Shown here: piece after piece, positions 1-7,603 of the stretch | Position numbering within the stretch: position 1 is the first letter of the stretch | Layout: the number at the start of each line of letters is the position of its first letter | Assembly (NCBI GenBank): GCA_031283785.1 | Contig: JAITBC010000393.1 | Location: 1 to 15,010, forward strand | Length of the DNA: 15,010 nt | Source: Tannerella sp. | GTDB lineage: Bacteria > Bacteroidota > Bacteroidia > Bacteroidales > Tannerellaceae | Reading direction: 5' to 3' | The notes under the pieces: model-generated | Seen by the model: the letters and a program-made list of their open reading frames with translations, nothing else | The model's database searches: none | What the model was told of the DNA's origin: nothing | Made by a program: the position numbers and the translations under genes

Positions 1-2
1 GA

Positions 3-611
3 TACAACGCTACCGGATTTATCCCGGCAAAATACGTCCGTCATGCCGTCTCCCGTCAACTCGCGCCCATTCTCGGCAATACGCACTTTCATTATGCCGA
101 TCCTTCGCCGGCAACGCTGGGCGTACAGGTATATTCCACACTGGCTTACGGAGGCAGGGGAATCGGATACTTCACGCACTATGCGCCGGAACTCGGCAAC
201 TATCGCCTGGCGCCGGTCGATCAGTTTGGACACCGGACAAAAACATGGGAGATGATACGCAACATAAATCTGCAAATTCACGCACTGGCGCCGGTGTACT
301 GCACGCTGAAAAGCGTCAATGTCTTCCATGTGGGCAATGTCCCGAGAAACGGACAGGGGATATCGTCCGCCGTTCATCTCCGGTCAATCGGCGAAGGCAA
401 CCTGCTTGCAGGCGAATTTGTCGATCCCGACAACAAACCGTATTTGCTGATTGTCAATAAGGATATTCGACAATCCGTTCAACTGAAAGTGGCGTTCAAG
501 AAAGACGGAAAAATACTGATTGTCAGTCCATACGGAAAAGGGAAAGTACGGTTTGAAGGCGAACATGACTGGCTCGCTCCCGGCGCCGGCGCACTGCTGA
601 CGATAGAATAG
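3..611 (+). CDS. Glycoside hydrolase-like protein, C-terminal part (5' end outside window)
   Basis: The reading frame is open from the left edge to a TAG at 609-611, so about 202 C-terminal residues are visible and the start is missing. The early part contains YSTLAYGGRGIGYF, then a stretch on the pattern LAPVDQFGHRTKTW and NLQIHALAP. From memory, these resemble the end of the TIM barrel in Bacteroidota proteins annotated as GH42-like or beta-galactosidase-like. The last ~100 residues are beta-rich (for example PYLLIVNKDI and GAGALLTIE), consistent with a C-terminal beta-sandwich. The likely role is hydrolysis of a glycoside in the periplasm or at the surface. Catalytic residues and any signal peptide lie outside the window, so family and substrate cannot be fixed. 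The downstream DUF5107 lipoprotein starts 34 bp later on the same strand with no visible promoter, suggesting co-transcription. The last codons are echoed 12 bp further on (see the repeat entry). Confidence 0.6.
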   Translation, partial: YNATGFIPAKYVRHAVSRQLAPILGNTHFHYADPSPATLGVQVYSTLAYGGRGIGYFTHYAPELGNYRLAPVDQFGHRTKTWEMIRNINLQIHALAPVYCTLKSVNVFHVGNVPRNGQGISSAVHLRSIGEGNLLAGEFVDPDNKPYLLIVNKDIRQSVQLKVAFKKDGKILIVSPYGKGKVRFEGEHDWLAPGAGALLTIE

Positions 612-622
612 AAGATAGAATA
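602..622 (+). repeat. Short direct repeat duplicating the 3' end of the glycoside-hydrolase gene
   Basis: GATAGAATA occurs at 602-610 and again at 614-622. The first copy holds the last sense codons (ATA GAA) and the start of the TAG stop. The second copy, 12 bp later and in frame, reads ATA GAA TAA and so gives a backup stop. A 9-bp repeat in AT-rich DNA can arise by chance. Confidence 0.55.
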
Positions 623-645
623 ACTGTAATCAGAGAAAAATCGTC

Positions 646-3579
646 ATGAATAAAACGACGCTGTCAATTATGATGAAATACCTTGCCGCAACCGGCGCTG
701 CCTTTCTGCTTTTGTCCTGCGGAAAACAGGCAACCGTACGCGAAGAAACCGTCGAACTCGTCACCTGTCCTTTCGACGACCCCGACCCTGTGCCCCGTCC
801 TGGAAGCGCCTTTTATCCGTATTTCAAATACGAAGGCTATACGCATCAGGGAAAACCCCAAACATGGAAAACGGTCGTACTCGAAAATGATTACGTCCGC
901 GTAACCGTCCTCCCGTCTATCGGAGGGAAGATATGGGGCGCGGCAGAGAAAAGCTCCGGCAAGGAGTTTATATATTACAATCACGCGGTGAAGTTCCGTA
1001 ATATCGCCATGCGCGGTCCATGGACTTCAGGCGGAATAGAACTCAACTTCGGCATCATCGGTCATGCGCCCACGACGGCAACACCGGTCGATTATGACAC
1101 GCGCAGAAACGACGACGGCAGCGTCAGTTGTTTTGTCTCGGCTTTCGACATGATTACGCGAACATGGTGGCAGGTGGAAATCAACCTCCACCCCGACAAG
1201 GCGTTTTTCACTACGGCTGCCACATGGCGTAATACCACGCCTTTCCCACGTCCATACTACCATTGGATGAACGCCGGATACCACGCTGCGGACGACTTGA
1301 ACTTCATCTTTCCCGGACAGTATTACATCGGTCACGGAGGAGACGTACACTCATGGCGTTTCGACGAAAAGGGACGGGATTTGTCGCGCTATGCCGCTCA
1401 TGCCTTCGGCGGTGCAAAGTCAATGCACGTGCTGGGCAATTACAACGATTTCTATGGCGCATACTATGAAAACGACCGGTTCGGCTCGGTGCACTATTCC
1501 CCGTTCAACGACAAGCAGGGCATGAAAATATTCCTGTGGGGACTGTCGCGTTCGGGCATGATATGGGAAGACCTGCTGACCGATACCGACGGGCAGTATG
1601 TCGAACTGCAATCCGGACGGCTCTACAATCAAGCGGTGACGGAAAGCAATTACACGCCTTTCAAACAATTTGCCTTCGAGCCTTACGCCACCGACACGTG
1701 GAAAGAATACTGGTATCCGGTAAAGGAAACCGGAGGCATCGTAAAAGCCAATGATATGGGCGCACTCCATGTCGTCAGGACGACGGCGGGCGACAGTGTG
1801 ACGGTAAGTTTCTCGCCCGTACAGCGCCTCGACGACGAACTTGCAGTGTGGGCCGACGGTCGCAAAATCTTCGGCGAACGCCTCTCGCTCGACGTTTTGC
1901 AGACGTGGCGGACGAGCATCGCCCTGAACGGCGCGGACAGCCTGCTGAAAGTCGTGTTGGGCAACGACCGTCTGGTATATTCCGAGAATCCCGCCGACAA
2001 CCGGCTCACCCGCCCGGTAACTTCTCCACCCGGATTCGACTATAACTCAGCATATGGACTTTATCTGCAAGGCCAACAGGCAATGAACGAAAACAACTGC
2101 GACGAAGCGATTCATCTATTGAAGCAATCGTTGAAAATAGAACCGTATGCTATCCATGCGCTTCGAGAACTCGGCTTAATATATTGCCGGCGCGGACGGT
2201 ATGCCGAAGCTGATTCCTGCGCCCGCATAATCCTGTCCGTCAACGCTTACGACCCCGACGGCAATTTTCTGTACGGATTGACGAACAGCAAAATCGGCAA
2301 AAGTATCGACGCTATCGACGGGTTCAAGACAGCGGCTCTTTCGCCCGCCCTGCGTTCTGCCGCATACGTCTGTCTGGCAAAGGAGGCGGCGAAATGCCGG
2401 CAATGGCTGCAGATGCTGCAATATGCCGAACAGAGTATCGACGCCGGGAACAATCACGGCGAGGCCCGGCAACTGCAGGCTGTCGCCCTGCGCAAGGAAG
2501 GGAAAAGCAGGAAAGCCGGCAAAATCATCTCCCGTATCGAACAGGAAGAACCGCTGAACCATTACGCCCGCTTTGAAAAATATCTGCTCACAGGCTCGGA
2601 GAATGACAAAGAGAACTTCCGGGAATATATCCGCTGCGAGCTGCCCCACGAGACCTTCATGGAAATGGCGGGATGGTATGAAAGTATGGACTGCCGCGAC
2701 GAAGCGCTGGAACTGTACGCCCTCGCACAGGACTACCCGATAGCGCTTTACCGCAGCGCCTATTTACTCTACAAACAGGGCGACGAGCTTTACGCCGAGC
2801 TGCTGCAGCGTGCCGAATCGCTGCCCGTGCGGAAGGTCTTTCCTTTTCGTGTCGAGACCGTTCCGGCACTCGAATGGGCGGTTGGCCGATCGGACAAATG
2901 GACGAACAAATATTATCTGGCGATCTTATACTCTTTCCTGGGAGAAGATGAAAAGGCGACCGCTCTGTGGAATCAATGCGGCGATACGCCCGATGATGCG
3001 GTCTTCTATCAGGCGCGGGCGCAATATCGCGACGGCGAAGGACGATTGAATGACCTGTTTCGTGCCGAACATCTGGAAAAATCATGGCGTACGGGGCTGG
3101 CATTAATTCGTCACTTTCAGGAAGCGCACCGGTATGACGAAATGTATGGGAAGGCAAAGGAATACGCAGCGACATTCCCCGACAACGACATGCTGGAGCT
3201 GAAATATGCTGCGGCAATGCTCGCACAGAAGAAATATCGTGAATGTACGGAGTTCCTCTCTCACCTGAAAGTGTTGCCTAACGAAGGCGCATCCGAAGGA
3301 CGGACAATCTATCGGGAAGCATGGCTGTCATGCGCTCTCGAAAACGTGAAGACGGGCAATTTCAAGGAAGCGATTGCCGACGTCGAACAGTCGAAGCTGT
3401 GGCCCGAAAATCTCGGCGTGGGCAAACCTTTTGACGAGGATATAGACCTGAGCGTGGAAAACTTCATCTCGGAATACTGCAAGGCCAAACTGAGCGGCAC
3501 AAAGCCTCCGCAGCTCAATGCGACCTCAGCCTCTGCCGGCAACAAGATTGCAAAGGAAGTTATCAGGCTGTGCCGGTGA
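646..3579 (+). CDS. DUF5107 domain and TPR-repeat lipoprotein
   Basis: This encodes 977 residues. The N-terminus is a lipoprotein signal peptide: a hydrophobic stretch ending LLLSC, with Cys25 as the expected lipid-modified residue. The protein should therefore be anchored in the inner or outer membrane. Residues ~45-350 match my recollection of DUF5107, a mutarotase-like beta domain, with hallmark stretches VLPSIGGKIWGA, GPWTSGGIELNFG and YYHWMNAGYHA. From about residue 466 the chain is helical with TPR-like units (AMNENNCDEAIHLLKQSLKI, then ALRELGLIYCRRGRYAEADS). Degenerate repeats continue to the C-terminus. DUF5107-TPR proteins are common beside glycoside hydrolases in Bacteroidota and have no established biochemical role that I know of. 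The hydrolase immediately upstream fits a role in sensing, binding or processing sugars. The ATG at 646 is preferred because it gives Lys3 before the hydrophobic core; Met9 or Met10 are less likely starts. Confidence 0.85.
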   Translation: MNKTTLSIMMKYLAATGAAFLLLSCGKQATVREETVELVTCPFDDPDPVPRPGSAFYPYFKYEGYTHQGKPQTWKTVVLENDYVRVTVLPSIGGKIWGAAEKSSGKEFIYYNHAVKFRNIAMRGPWTSGGIELNFGIIGHAPTTATPVDYDTRRNDDGSVSCFVSAFDMITRTWWQVEINLHPDKAFFTTAATWRNTTPFPRPYYHWMNAGYHAADDLNFIFPGQYYIGHGGDVHSWRFDEKGRDLSRYAAHAFGGAKSMHVLGNYNDFYGAYYENDRFGSVHYSPFNDKQGMKIFLWGLSRSGMIWEDLLTDTDGQYVELQSGRLYNQAVTESNYTPFKQFAFEPYATDTWKEYWYPVKETGGIVKANDMGALHVVRTTAGDSVTVSFSPVQRLDDELAVWADGRKIFGERLSLDVLQTWRTSIALNGADSLLKVVLGNDRLVYSENPADNRLTRPVTSPPGFDYNSAYGLYLQGQQAMNENNCDEAIHLLKQSLKIEPYAIHALRELGLIYCRRGRYAEADSCARIILSVNAYDPDGNFLYGLTNSKIGKSIDAIDGFKTAALSPALRSAAYVCLAKEAAKCRQWLQMLQYAEQSIDAGNNHGEARQLQAVALRKEGKSRKAGKIISRIEQEEPLNHYARFEKYLLTGSENDKENFREYIRCELPHETFMEMAGWYESMDCRDEALELYALAQDYPIALYRSAYLLYKQGDELYAELLQRAESLPVRKVFPFRVETVPALEWAVGRSDKWTNKYYLAILYSFLGEDEKATALWNQCGDTPDDAVFYQARAQYRDGEGRLNDLFRAEHLEKSWRTGLALIRHFQEAHRYDEMYGKAKEYAATFPDNDMLELKYAAAMLAQKKYRECTEFLSHLKVLPNEGASEGRTIYREAWLSCALENVKTGNFKEAIADVEQSKLWPENLGVGKPFDEDIDLSVENFISEYCKAKLSGTKPPQLNATSASAGNKIAKEVIRLCR

Positions 3580-3584
3580 TTACG

Positions 3585-3610
3585 CGCTGCCCCACGTCCT
3601 CCCCGCAGCG
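3585..3610. other. Inverted repeat between convergent genes, possible weak hairpin
   Basis: CGCTGC at 3585-3590 is the reverse complement of GCAGCG at 3605-3610, with a 14-nt C-rich spacer. It lies in the 80-bp gap between the convergent DUF5107 gene (stop 3579) and folE (stop 3660). No T-run follows on either strand, so an intrinsic terminator is not convincing. I see nothing else in the gap. Confidence 0.3.
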
Positions 3611-3659
3611 ACAAGCCCGAATATATAACAGCCTGCGACCGGAAAAGAACGTAACGCTT

Positions 3660-4238
3660 TTATTTTTTAATAAGGTTCATAAATTCTTCGCGTGTTTTTG
3701 CCTGCTGGAAATATCCGGTAAAATCCGATGTTGTCGTAAAAGAGTTTTGCTTTTCCACCCCGCGCATCTGCATACACATATGCTGCGCTTCAATAACGAC
3801 CATCACGCCTAACGGGTTCAGCGTTTGCTGAATGCTTTCCTTTATCTGCAACGTCATCCGCTCCTGTATCTGCAGGCGGCGTGCGAATATATCCACGACA
3901 CGCGGTATCTTGCTCAGTCCGGTGATATATTTACGAGGGATATAGGCTACATGTACTTTACCGAAAAACGGTAACATATGATGTTCGCAAAGCGAGAAGA
4001 AGTCGATATCTTTCACGATTACCATCTGTTTATAATCTTCTTCGAGGAACATGGCGGATTTGAGAACATCTACCGGGTCTTCGTCGTACCCCTGCAACAT
4101 GAACTGCATCGCTTTCGCTACTCTTTCGGGCGATTTTTTCAGGCCTTCACGGTCGGGATCTTCCCCCAGCAGACGAATTATTTCCCTGTAATGTCCGGAT
4201 AATGCCTGTGTGACTTCCGGTGACTTATACTTTTGCAT
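3660..4238 (-). CDS. folE: GTP cyclohydrolase I
   Basis: The 192-residue product matches the usual length of the type I enzyme. It converts GTP to 7,8-dihydroneopterin triphosphate and formate in the cytoplasm, the entry step to folate (and, with other enzymes, to queuosine-type pterin products). The zinc and catalytic site is visible: [10 protein letters not shown] gives Cys84 and His87 as zinc ligands with His86 beside them, and EAQHMCM gives His153 and Cys155. By homology to E. coli FolE these correspond to Cys110, His113, Cys181 and His179. Further family hallmarks are GEDPDREGL near the N-terminus and [21 protein letters not shown] sequence at 107-123. All key residues are intact. It is the last gene of the leftward operon, 65 bp after the SPOR gene. 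That gap contains a G-rich tract on the coding strand. Confidence 0.97.
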   Translation of the reverse strand: MQKYKSPEVTQALSGHYREIIRLLGEDPDREGLKKSPERVAKAMQFMLQGYDEDPVDVLKSAMFLEEDYKQMVIVKDIDFFSLCEHHMLPFFGKVHVAYIPRKYITGLSKIPRVVDIFARRLQIQERMTLQIKESIQQTLNPLGVMVVIEAQHMCMQMRGVEKQNSFTTTSDFTGYFQQAKTREEFMNLIKK

Positions 4239-4268
4239 CTGATCGTATATACTATCTTCAATGAAATC

Positions 4269-4298
4269 GGATTTTTTATCCCCCTCCCCCCGCCTTGC
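4269..4298 (-). other. Low-complexity C/T-rich tract between the SPOR gene and folE
   Basis: On the plus strand a T-run (4272-4277) is followed by an interrupted C-run (4280-4291). On the transcribed minus strand this reads as a G-rich block, GGGGGGAGGGGG, then an A-run, about 40-50 bases before the folE start. It is too far from the start to act as a Shine-Dalgarno site. The block has only two G-runs, so a stable intramolecular G-quadruplex is doubtful. Confidence 0.4.
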
Positions 4299-4303
4299 CG
4301 TTT

Positions 4304-4804
4304 TTAATTTAAAAGCAAACGGATGTCATCTTCAACAATTTTTATTTCGTTTTTAATTTGCGGAAAAGCTTCGCGCAAGCTACGGTGCAGATACGAAGCT
4401 TCTTCGACGGAACGATAGTCGCCCACATGAAGAATCCAGAATGGCGCTTTATAAGTCACATATGCCTCAACGTCCGGATACAACTCCTTTATTTTCGCCT
4501 GTTTCTCAATAGCCTCGCCCTTCGACGTCCGCCGGTTGCCGGAATAAACCTGTATCCGGAATCCTTTTGTGACCAGATACGTTTTCCCGTTTACGATATC
4601 TATATTTTCGCTGTCTATATGCGTCCCCACAAGCTGTTTTAATGATTCGGACTGATGTATGATCACCATTCCTTCACCGGGTTCCGGAGACCTTTCAAAC
4701 GAATCGAAAATGGAAAAATACGGGGATTGAGCGCATAACGAACAGTTTCCGGAAATCATTATTACAAATGTGAAAAATAAAACGAAAAGAAATCGGTGTG
4801 TCAT
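4304..4804 (-). CDS. SPOR domain-containing secreted protein
   Basis: I chose the ATG at 4804 (166 residues), because it places a signal peptide directly at the N-terminus: THR, a hydrophobic core to about residue 18, and a likely cleavage site after CSLCA (before Gln26). An in-frame ATG at 4858 would add 18 residues ahead of that signal. The mature protein has a short linker and then a SPOR domain at about 81-160, starting [12 protein letters not shown] and containing [18 protein letters not shown] domains are known to bind denuded peptidoglycan glycan strands, often at division sites, so a periplasmic envelope role is expected. The gene sits between tpiA (87 bp upstream) and folE (65 bp downstream) in the same orientation. 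This placement is common in Bacteroidales and probably reflects co-transcription rather than a shared pathway. Confidence 0.85.
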   Translation of the reverse strand: MTHRFLFVLFFTFVIMISGNCSLCAQSPYFSIFDSFERSPEPGEGMVIIHQSESLKQLVGTHIDSENIDIVNGKTYLVTKGFRIQVYSGNRRTSKGEAIEKQAKIKELYPDVEAYVTYKAPFWILHVGDYRSVEEASYLHRSLREAFPQIKNEIKIVEDDIRLLLN

Positions 4805-4891
4805 AAATGTTTCGTTAAAATCCTTTGCTGTTTTAAAGGGAATCCTTGCCCTCTCCATATATTTGCGAGGGACAAGGGATTCACCACATCT

Positions 4892-5653
4892 TCATTTACC
4901 AAAAGCTTCGATTATCGGAATAAATTTTTCTACGCTCAGCGACGCTCCTCCGATAAGTCCGCCGTCGACATCGGGGTTTGAGAACAGTTCGTATGCGTTA
5001 TCCGCATTGCAGCTGCCGCCGTATAATATAGAAGTATCGTTTGCTACCTCTTCGCCGTATTTTGCTGCGATTGTGTTGCGAATAAAGGCATGCATTTCCT
5101 GTGCCTGCATTGCGGTTGCGGTTTTTCCCGTTCCGATAGCCCATACCGGCTCATACGCCAAAATCAGTTTGCCGAAATCTCCGGCAGACAAATCAAAAAG
5201 GGATTTTTTTATCTGTTCGTCGACAACATCGAAATGTTTGCCGGCTTCACGTTCGTCGAGCACTTCGCCGATACAAAAGATAGGGGTGAGACGGTTCGCC
5301 AGCGCCAGTTCAACTTTTTCTTTTAATATTTCCGGCGTTTCGTGATAGCAGGCGCGACGTTCGGAATGACCTAAGATGACATATTCAGCTCCTGTAGAAG
5401 CAACCATCGCGGCAGATACCTCGCCTGTGTATGCCCCTTTTTCTTTATCCGCACAATTCTCGGCCGCCACGCCGATTCTATCCGTGTCGATTGTTTGGAC
5501 GATGCTTGCAAGGTGGGTAAAAGGCGCCCCGATGACGACATCGCAATTTGTCGTTTTTCCCGTCAAAGCTCTGTTCAGCCTGTCGGCAAGCGCTACTCCT
5601 TCTGCAAGGGTAGTGTTCATTTTCCAGTTTCCTGCTACAACATTCTTTCTCAT
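4892..5653 (-). CDS. tpiA: Triosephosphate isomerase
   Basis: The 253-residue product is full length for the family. It interconverts dihydroxyacetone phosphate and glyceraldehyde 3-phosphate in glycolysis and gluconeogenesis, in the cytoplasm. All catalytic residues are present: Asn9 and Lys11 in AGNWKMN, His96 in ILGHSERR, and Glu168 in [15 protein letters not shown], which also carries the mobile loop 6. The phosphate-binding YGGS (211-214) and GLIGGASL (232-239) motifs are intact. The start is the ATG at 5653, 23 bp after the stop of the upstream membrane-protein gene, so translation within one operon is likely. Nothing in the sequence departs from a normal housekeeping enzyme. Confidence 0.97.
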   Translation of the reverse strand: MRKNVVAGNWKMNTTLAEGVALADRLNRALTGKTTNCDVVIGAPFTHLASIVQTIDTDRIGVAAENCADKEKGAYTGEVSAAMVASTGAEYVILGHSERRACYHETPEILKEKVELALANRLTPIFCIGEVLDEREAGKHFDVVDEQIKKSLFDLSAGDFGKLILAYEPVWAIGTGKTATAMQAQEMHAFIRNTIAAKYGEEVANDTSILYGGSCNADNAYELFSNPDVDGGLIGGASLSVEKFIPIIEAFGK

Positions 5654-5676
5654 TTTCTTAAATATTTAAAAAGTAT

Positions 5677-6954
5677 TTATATTGATTCGTCTTTTTTATC
5701 TTCCGGTTTTTTCCTGTTACGCACGCCGTCATATATCCAAACGAGCAGCAAAGGTAATGTAAAACAAACTATTATCCATATCCATGGGGAATTTTCTTTT
5801 CCCCGGTCTTCGTCCGGATAGCGAAGAAGCCGTTCTATGACTTCGCCTGCTTCATCTTCAGGAGGAATATCCCGATAGTGCCATTTGCCGAGAATCGTAC
5901 CGGATTTCATTAACACAAGCCCCGGATTCGAACGTATAACCGTTTTCAGCGTCACGTCGTCGGCCTTTAAAAACGGATATTCGGCGCCCGTATTGTTTAT
6001 CCATTTATCAATATCATCTTCCGCCGAAGCCGTAACGCAATAGAACAAAAGATGATGTTCCTGTGCATAATCATAAATGCAGTTTATTTCATCTATCTTT
6101 TTGTCGCTTGCTTTTTCTACCTTAGTCGATATAAGAAGAATGACGCCGTTTTCTGCCGACAGGATATCTTCCGCAATATTATCTCCGGCAGTATCATATA
6201 ACTCGAACGACGTGACGGGCGGGACATATCCCGGTTTGACAAGCTTAGCCTCCACATAAGTCCATGCAGAATCGCCGGCCGGAGCCGTTTCGGGCGTAAA
6301 AGCTTTATTCTCCCCGTTTCTCTCGTAGATATACAGATATTCATCCTGTTGCGCGCCTTCGGGAAACGACATGAGCGCCGGAATATTTGCCCCGATTTTG
6401 TATGGACGGAAATCTTTGACGGGCAGATGATTATAATTATAATAAGCAAATCCCACAGGGAAAACATACGCAAAGAGAACGACAAACCAGTAAACTTTAC
6501 AGGTATATACCGGCCTCATCCGGTCGTGATACAGATACGTCACGACAGAGGCCGGAAGCAGGACGAAGAAATTCTTGAAGAACGTCTGCCGGTTTGTCAG
6601 GATAAAGGCATCGCCGAAACATCCGCAATCATGTACGGGATTGAAGATGGCAAGCCATAAAGTCAACAACGTCATGAATGACATTAATGCAAGCATACAT
6701 ATCGTTGTCAATTTACGATATACAGCCATAAGAATACAAAGGCCCAGCATAAATTCGAAAGCGGACAAATTTATCGAGACTAATGTCGCCAGAGGGTTAA
6801 GAGCGGTAAGGCCGAAAGCGCCGAAGTAATCCTCTATCTTTAAACCGCCCCCTACCGGATCAATTGCCTTCACCGTCCCCGAAAATATACAGGTCGCACC
6901 AAGCACTGCGCGGCATATTTCAGTAATAATTTTTCGACAGTCTACAGATTTCAT
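5677..6954 (-). CDS. DoxX/MauE-like membrane protein with thioredoxin-like domain
   Basis: This encodes 425 residues. The N-terminal half has about four to five membrane segments (roughly 11-30, 54-78, 82-104, 124-142 and 154-172). It contains the motif CGCFGD at 110-115 that I associate with MauE/DoxX-type proteins, here probably a redox-active or quinone-linked cysteine pair. A soluble region (~180-385) follows. Its last part (YPFLKADDVTLKTVIRSNPG, then LVLMKSGTILGKWHY) resembles a thioredoxin fold with the cis-proline strand. I see no CxxC, so ordinary disulfide exchange by that domain is unlikely. A final membrane span at ~390-409 and a lysine-rich tail close the protein. It matches the family found beside tpiA in Bacteroides, which I recall as the BT_3928 family; its function is unknown. 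An envelope redox role is inference. It is 23 bp from tpiA and 59 bp from the DUF1599 gene. Confidence 0.75.
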   Translation of the reverse strand: MKSVDCRKIITEICRAVLGATCIFSGTVKAIDPVGGGLKIEDYFGAFGLTALNPLATLVSINLSAFEFMLGLCILMAVYRKLTTICMLALMSFMTLLTLWLAIFNPVHDCGCFGDAFILTNRQTFFKNFFVLLPASVVTYLYHDRMRPVYTCKVYWFVVLFAYVFPVGFAYYNYNHLPVKDFRPYKIGANIPALMSFPEGAQQDEYLYIYERNGENKAFTPETAPAGDSAWTYVEAKLVKPGYVPPVTSFELYDTAGDNIAEDILSAENGVILLISTKVEKASDKKIDEINCIYDYAQEHHLLFYCVTASAEDDIDKWINNTGAEYPFLKADDVTLKTVIRSNPGLVLMKSGTILGKWHYRDIPPEDEAGEVIERLLRYPDEDRGKENSPWIWIIVCFTLPLLLVWIYDGVRNRKKPEDKKDESI

Positions 6955-7013
6955 TGAAGTATATACGATTTCAGTGTTCAGTGATAATTATACGAGCGAT
7001 AAATATAAACACG

Positions 7014-7571
7014 CTAATTTCCCGAATATCCCTGTCCGTATCCCAGTTTGATTAATCCGAACAGTGCATAATTAACTATATCTTTATAATTCGAATCAAT
7101 ACCTTCGGAAACAGCAACTCTTCCGGCATTATTTTCAATCTCTTTCACCCGGTTCAGTTTCGTCAGGATCATGTCCGTATACGAACTTATCCTCATCAGC
7201 CGCCATGCCTCGTCGTAGTCATGGTTTTTCGCATACATAAGCTCTTTTATCGCAATCATATGCTTATCGTACAGTCCGACAGCTTCGGCGACCGTGATGT
7301 TCGCTTCATCCGAAAAGCCGAGTTCCAATTGTATCAGTCCTATGATGCCGTAATTCGCAATCCCGATAAATTCGGGCTTTATACCTTCATTAATTTTGGA
7401 CTCTTTCTTAATCTCAAGGCTTCTTATCCGTTTCCCTTTAATAAAAATCTGATCCGTAATAGATTCGGGGCGCATAATACGCCATGAAGGGCCATAATCT
7501 TCCAGTTTTTTTTCAAATATCTCGCGACACAAGCCGATAACCGTTTCAAATTGTTCTTTCGTATCCGTCAT
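7014..7571 (-). CDS. DUF1599 family protein, tandem-domain
   Basis: This encodes 185 residues with no signal peptide or membrane segment, so it is probably cytoplasmic. The chain is an internal duplication. Unit one has EDYGPSWRIMR, then TDQIFIKGKRIRSLE, then IANYGIIGLIQL. Unit two repeats the pattern as HDYDEAWRLMR, then TDMILTKLNRVKEIE, then IVNYALFGLIKL. The conserved YGPSWR/YDEAWR, the charged K-R-x-x-x-I-E helix and the NYG/NYA motif recur at about 100-residue spacing. These features define DUF1599, which I recall being linked to nucleotide-modification enzymes in phages. No activity is established here. The gene begins 32 bp after the M23 peptidase stop and precedes the DoxX-like gene, an order I recall from other Bacteroidales. 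Confidence 0.85.
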   Translation of the reverse strand: MTDTKEQFETVIGLCREIFEKKLEDYGPSWRIMRPESITDQIFIKGKRIRSLEIKKESKINEGIKPEFIGIANYGIIGLIQLELGFSDEANITVAEAVGLYDKHMIAIKELMYAKNHDYDEAWRLMRISSYTDMILTKLNRVKEIENNAGRVAVSEGIDSNYKDIVNYALFGLIKLGYGQGYSGN

Positions 7572-7603
7572 AATTTCTTAATCTTATTTTAAACATAAAC
7601 AAT

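Noticed and set aside
2657..3226. Long minus-strand open frame of 189 codons inside the DUF5107-TPR gene
   Set aside because: It lies wholly within a convincing plus-strand gene, has a low-complexity Arg/Pro/Ser-rich translation and shows no recognisable motif; it is a shadow of GC-rich codon use.
4279..4292. Possible G-quadruplex on the minus strand upstream of folE
   Set aside because: Only two G-runs are present; four are needed for a standard intramolecular quadruplex.
4770..5345. Plus-strand open frame of 191 codons opposite tpiA
   Set aside because: It overlaps tpiA, whose catalytic residues are all intact; the Ser/Pro-rich translation is typical antisense shadow.
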